Source of the DNA: Microcaldota archaeon
Lineage (GTDB): Archaea > Micrarchaeota > Micrarchaeia > Micrarchaeales > CABMGC01
DNA length: 33,563 nucleotides
Assembly (NCBI GenBank): GCA_021797995.1
Contig: JAJZYR010000009.1
Coordinates: forward strand, 1 to 33,563
Reading direction: 5' to 3'
The position numbers and the translations under genes are program-made. Below are positions 32,096-33,563 of this stretch, piece after piece (within the stretch, counting starts at the first letter, position 1; the number at the start of each line of letters is the position of its first letter). Under the pieces are notes generated by a model. That model was not told the origin of the DNA. It worked only from the letters and a program-made list of their open reading frames with translations, and made no database searches.

Positions 32096-33301
32096 ATGGA
32101 AAGCGGATTCAAGGCAATAGGGAAGGCGATAGACGGATACAAGGGCGAGATGACAGCTCTTCTGGCCAGCATGATAAGCATCAAGGCAGTGTCTCCGAAG
32201 AGCGGCGGAGATGGCGAGGGCAGGAGAGCCGACTTTCTTGCTGGTATACTGGAGGGCTGGGGCCTGAAGGTCTCCAGATACGAGTACAAGGACCAGACCT
32301 CGACTTCCAGGCCGAGCCTGGTGGCAAGGATAGGTGAAAAGAAGCGGACGATATGGCTCGTCGCACATACCGATACGGTTGCGGAAGGCGACAGGTCCCT
32401 TTGGAAGACCGACCCGTACAAGGCCCACATAGACGGAGACAGGATATACGGCAGGGGAACTGTCGACGACGGGCAGGCCGTGGTGTCCTGCATGTACGCC
32501 ATGAAGGTGCTCAAGGATTCTGGCGCGGATCTCAAGTACAACTGCGGCCTTGTCCTTGCGGCCGACGAGGAGAATGGCAGCAGGTACGGAATGCAGAAGC
32601 TCATGGACGAGGGGTTTTTTGCAAAGGACGACATGTTCGTGGTGCCTGACTTCGGGTTTCCGAAAGGGGATGTAATAGAGATAGGCGAGAAGGGCCTCCT
32701 CTGGCTTAAATTTACCATTACGGGAAAGCAGGTCCATGCATCAACGCCTGCGCAGGGAGTCAACGCATTTAGGTATATGTCGAGGTTCGTGCTTGCCGTG
32801 GACGAGAAGCTCCATAAGAAGTACACGAAGACAAACAGCCTCTTCGATCCCGCATATTCGACATTCGAGATGACAAGGCACGAAAAGAACGTGGACAGCA
32901 CGAATATAATACCGGGAAGGGAGGTCTTCTACCTCGACTGCAGGGTCCTTCCGGACTACAGCCTCGATGCGGTGCTCGCGGACATAAACTCCGTAATCGG
33001 AAGCGAGGAGTTCAAGCCCGTGTCGATAAGCATGGAGATTATGGTCAAGGAGACTGCGCCTGTTACCGACGCCGGCTCAGAGGTGGTAAAGCTGCTGTCG
33101 AATGCGGTGACCGAGCTGCGCGGAATAACCATCAAGTGCATAGGCATAGGCGGCGGGACGTGCGCCATGTTCCCAAGGCAGAGGTCCATGCAGGCCGCGG
33201 TATGGCTTACCCAGGATCCCCTTGACCATCAGCCTGACGAGTATGCAAAGATAAGCGACATGGTTGCGGACGCGAAGGTCTTTGCGCGTCTATACGTCTG
33301 A
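32096..33301 (+). CDS. M20-family metallopeptidase/deacylase
   Basis: 401 residues from ATG 32096; a GTG at 32075 would add 7 codons, but a TATA-like CTATACAC 26 bases upstream favours 32096. The dinuclear zinc site is intact: HTDTV (His91), GRGTVDDGQ, the Glu pair in ADEENGS, Asp in VPDFG, and His in DHQPDEY. M20 enzymes include ArgE, DapE, LysK and carboxypeptidases. The di-Glu in DEEN and the sequence style fit archaeal peptidase/deacetylase members, but the substrate is not known. An ArgE-like step for arginine synthesis is possible and unproven. Divergent from the membrane protein gene. Confidence 0.88.
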   Translation: MESGFKAIGKAIDGYKGEMTALLASMISIKAVSPKSGGDGEGRRADFLAGILEGWGLKVSRYEYKDQTSTSRPSLVARIGEKKRTIWLVAHTDTVAEGDRSLWKTDPYKAHIDGDRIYGRGTVDDGQAVVSCMYAMKVLKDSGADLKYNCGLVLAADEENGSRYGMQKLMDEGFFAKDDMFVVPDFGFPKGDVIEIGEKGLLWLKFTITGKQVHASTPAQGVNAFRYMSRFVLAVDEKLHKKYTKTNSLFDPAYSTFEMTRHEKNVDSTNIIPGREVFYLDCRVLPDYSLDAVLADINSVIGSEEFKPVSISMEIMVKETAPVTDAGSEVVKLLSNAVTELRGITIKCIGIGGGTCAMFPRQRSMQAAVWLTQDPLDHQPDEYAKISDMVADAKVFARLYV

Positions 33302-33461
33302 GCGTAAGCCATAATGTATGCTTGGACCATATGCATAAACGTATACTGCATTTTACAAAAAATACCAATCTGGTACAATAGCATATACAATAATAGATAT
33401 ATTTATATACCACATGTACATAATATCTATTAATACTATAGGGTATATAAAAGATGAGAGA
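33302..33461 (+). other. AT-rich promoter region of the next gene
   Basis: A 160-base AT-rich gap holding two TATA-like stretches: TATTTATATACC (33398-33409) and GGGTATATAAAAG (33441-33453). No gene is recognised here. Confidence 0.4.
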
Positions 33462-33563
33462 ATGGTCTCCCTAGAGAAATTGGCAATTGCGAATCCATGG
33501 TGGAGTAAAGGCACCGGATTTGCGCTGCAGGACGAGAAGCTGCGCGAACTCCTCAATCCTGAA
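33462..33563 (+). CDS. AAA ATPase (DUF4143-associated type), N-terminal part, cut by window edge
   Basis: ATG 33462 opens a frame (MVSLEKLAIANPWWSKGTGF) that continues past the right edge. The NPWW motif near residue 10 is the signature start of the archaeal/bacterial AAA+ ATPases that carry a C-terminal DUF4143 domain, a large family often found in repeated copies. Only 34 codons are visible, so the call rests on that start. An upstream ATG at 33454 stops after six codons and is not used. Confidence 0.6.
   Translation, partial: MVSLEKLAIANPWWSKGTGFALQDEKLRELLNPE

Noticed and set aside
32096-33301. Naming the M20 enzyme argE
   Set aside because: The family covers many substrates, and the gene is about 20 kb from the arginine cluster; sequence alone does not decide.

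Overview
The window is archaeal and most likely comes from a Micrarchaeota-like (DPANN) genome. Evidence: a UbiA-type prenyltransferase of the archaeal ether-lipid pathway, Alba, EndoQ, an archaeal S16-type secreted protease, a very large surface protein with a class III (pilin-like) signal QSAIEYL followed by TTYGWAILI, TATA boxes about 26 nt upstream of start codons (leaderless transcripts), and two intron-containing tRNAs. When a ribosome binding site is present it is usually AGGTG or GTGAT a few bases before the start. The exact lineage is inferred from protein style, not from a marker gene.

Layout. 1-200: the 3' end of a tnpB gene and the hairpin-rich right end of an IS200/IS605-type element. 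280-2470: a DUF996-like membrane protein, an unlisted 42-residue highly basic protein, a transglutaminase-like protein that has lost its catalytic residues, and a Nudix hydrolase. 2564-2667: intron-containing tRNA-Tyr. 2728-6955: a membrane-anchored tandem AAA+ ATPase followed by an orphan NuoM-like proton-pumping subunit. 7118-7714: ACT-domain protein. 7810-13708: an arginine-centred cluster, in order GNAT, argG, argH, a helical-repeat protein resembling mTERF repeats, a DDAH/arginine-deiminase-fold hydrolase and a second GNAT paralogous to the first. 13782-14375: a methyltransferase.

14380-17690 is an accessory island: two degraded IS right ends, an LRV-repeat protein, a methyltransferase, a 272-bp element with 15-bp perfect terminal inverted repeats, and a VapBC pair next to a 5'-truncated GTP cyclohydrolase II (ribA) fragment. 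18086-18188 is tRNA-Arg(CCT) with a 28-nt intron inside the T-loop; its bulge-helix-bulge motif can be drawn base by base.

18200-26553 is a dense plus-strand information/repair block: a membrane-anchored thioredoxin-fold protein with both active-site cysteines replaced by Ala, Alba, (a minus-strand CBS protein), aspartyl-tRNA synthetase apparently starting at CTG, adenosine-specific-kinase family protein, endonuclease III, a conserved hypothetical protein, EndoQ, a secreted S16 protease and a HIT protein. 26537-31133 (minus) is a surface operon: class III-signal surface protein, Cys-rich anchored protein and prenyltransferase. 31451-33563 holds a small membrane protein with a palindromic operator candidate, an M20 peptidase and the start of an AAA ATPase cut by the window edge.

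Best second-look items: the T-loop tRNA intron, the CUG start of aspS with an overlapping upstream ORF, the near-identical 93-bp repeats of the mTERF-like protein, the GNAT-bracketed arginine cluster, the membrane-anchored double AAA+ ATPase, and the 272-bp TIR element.
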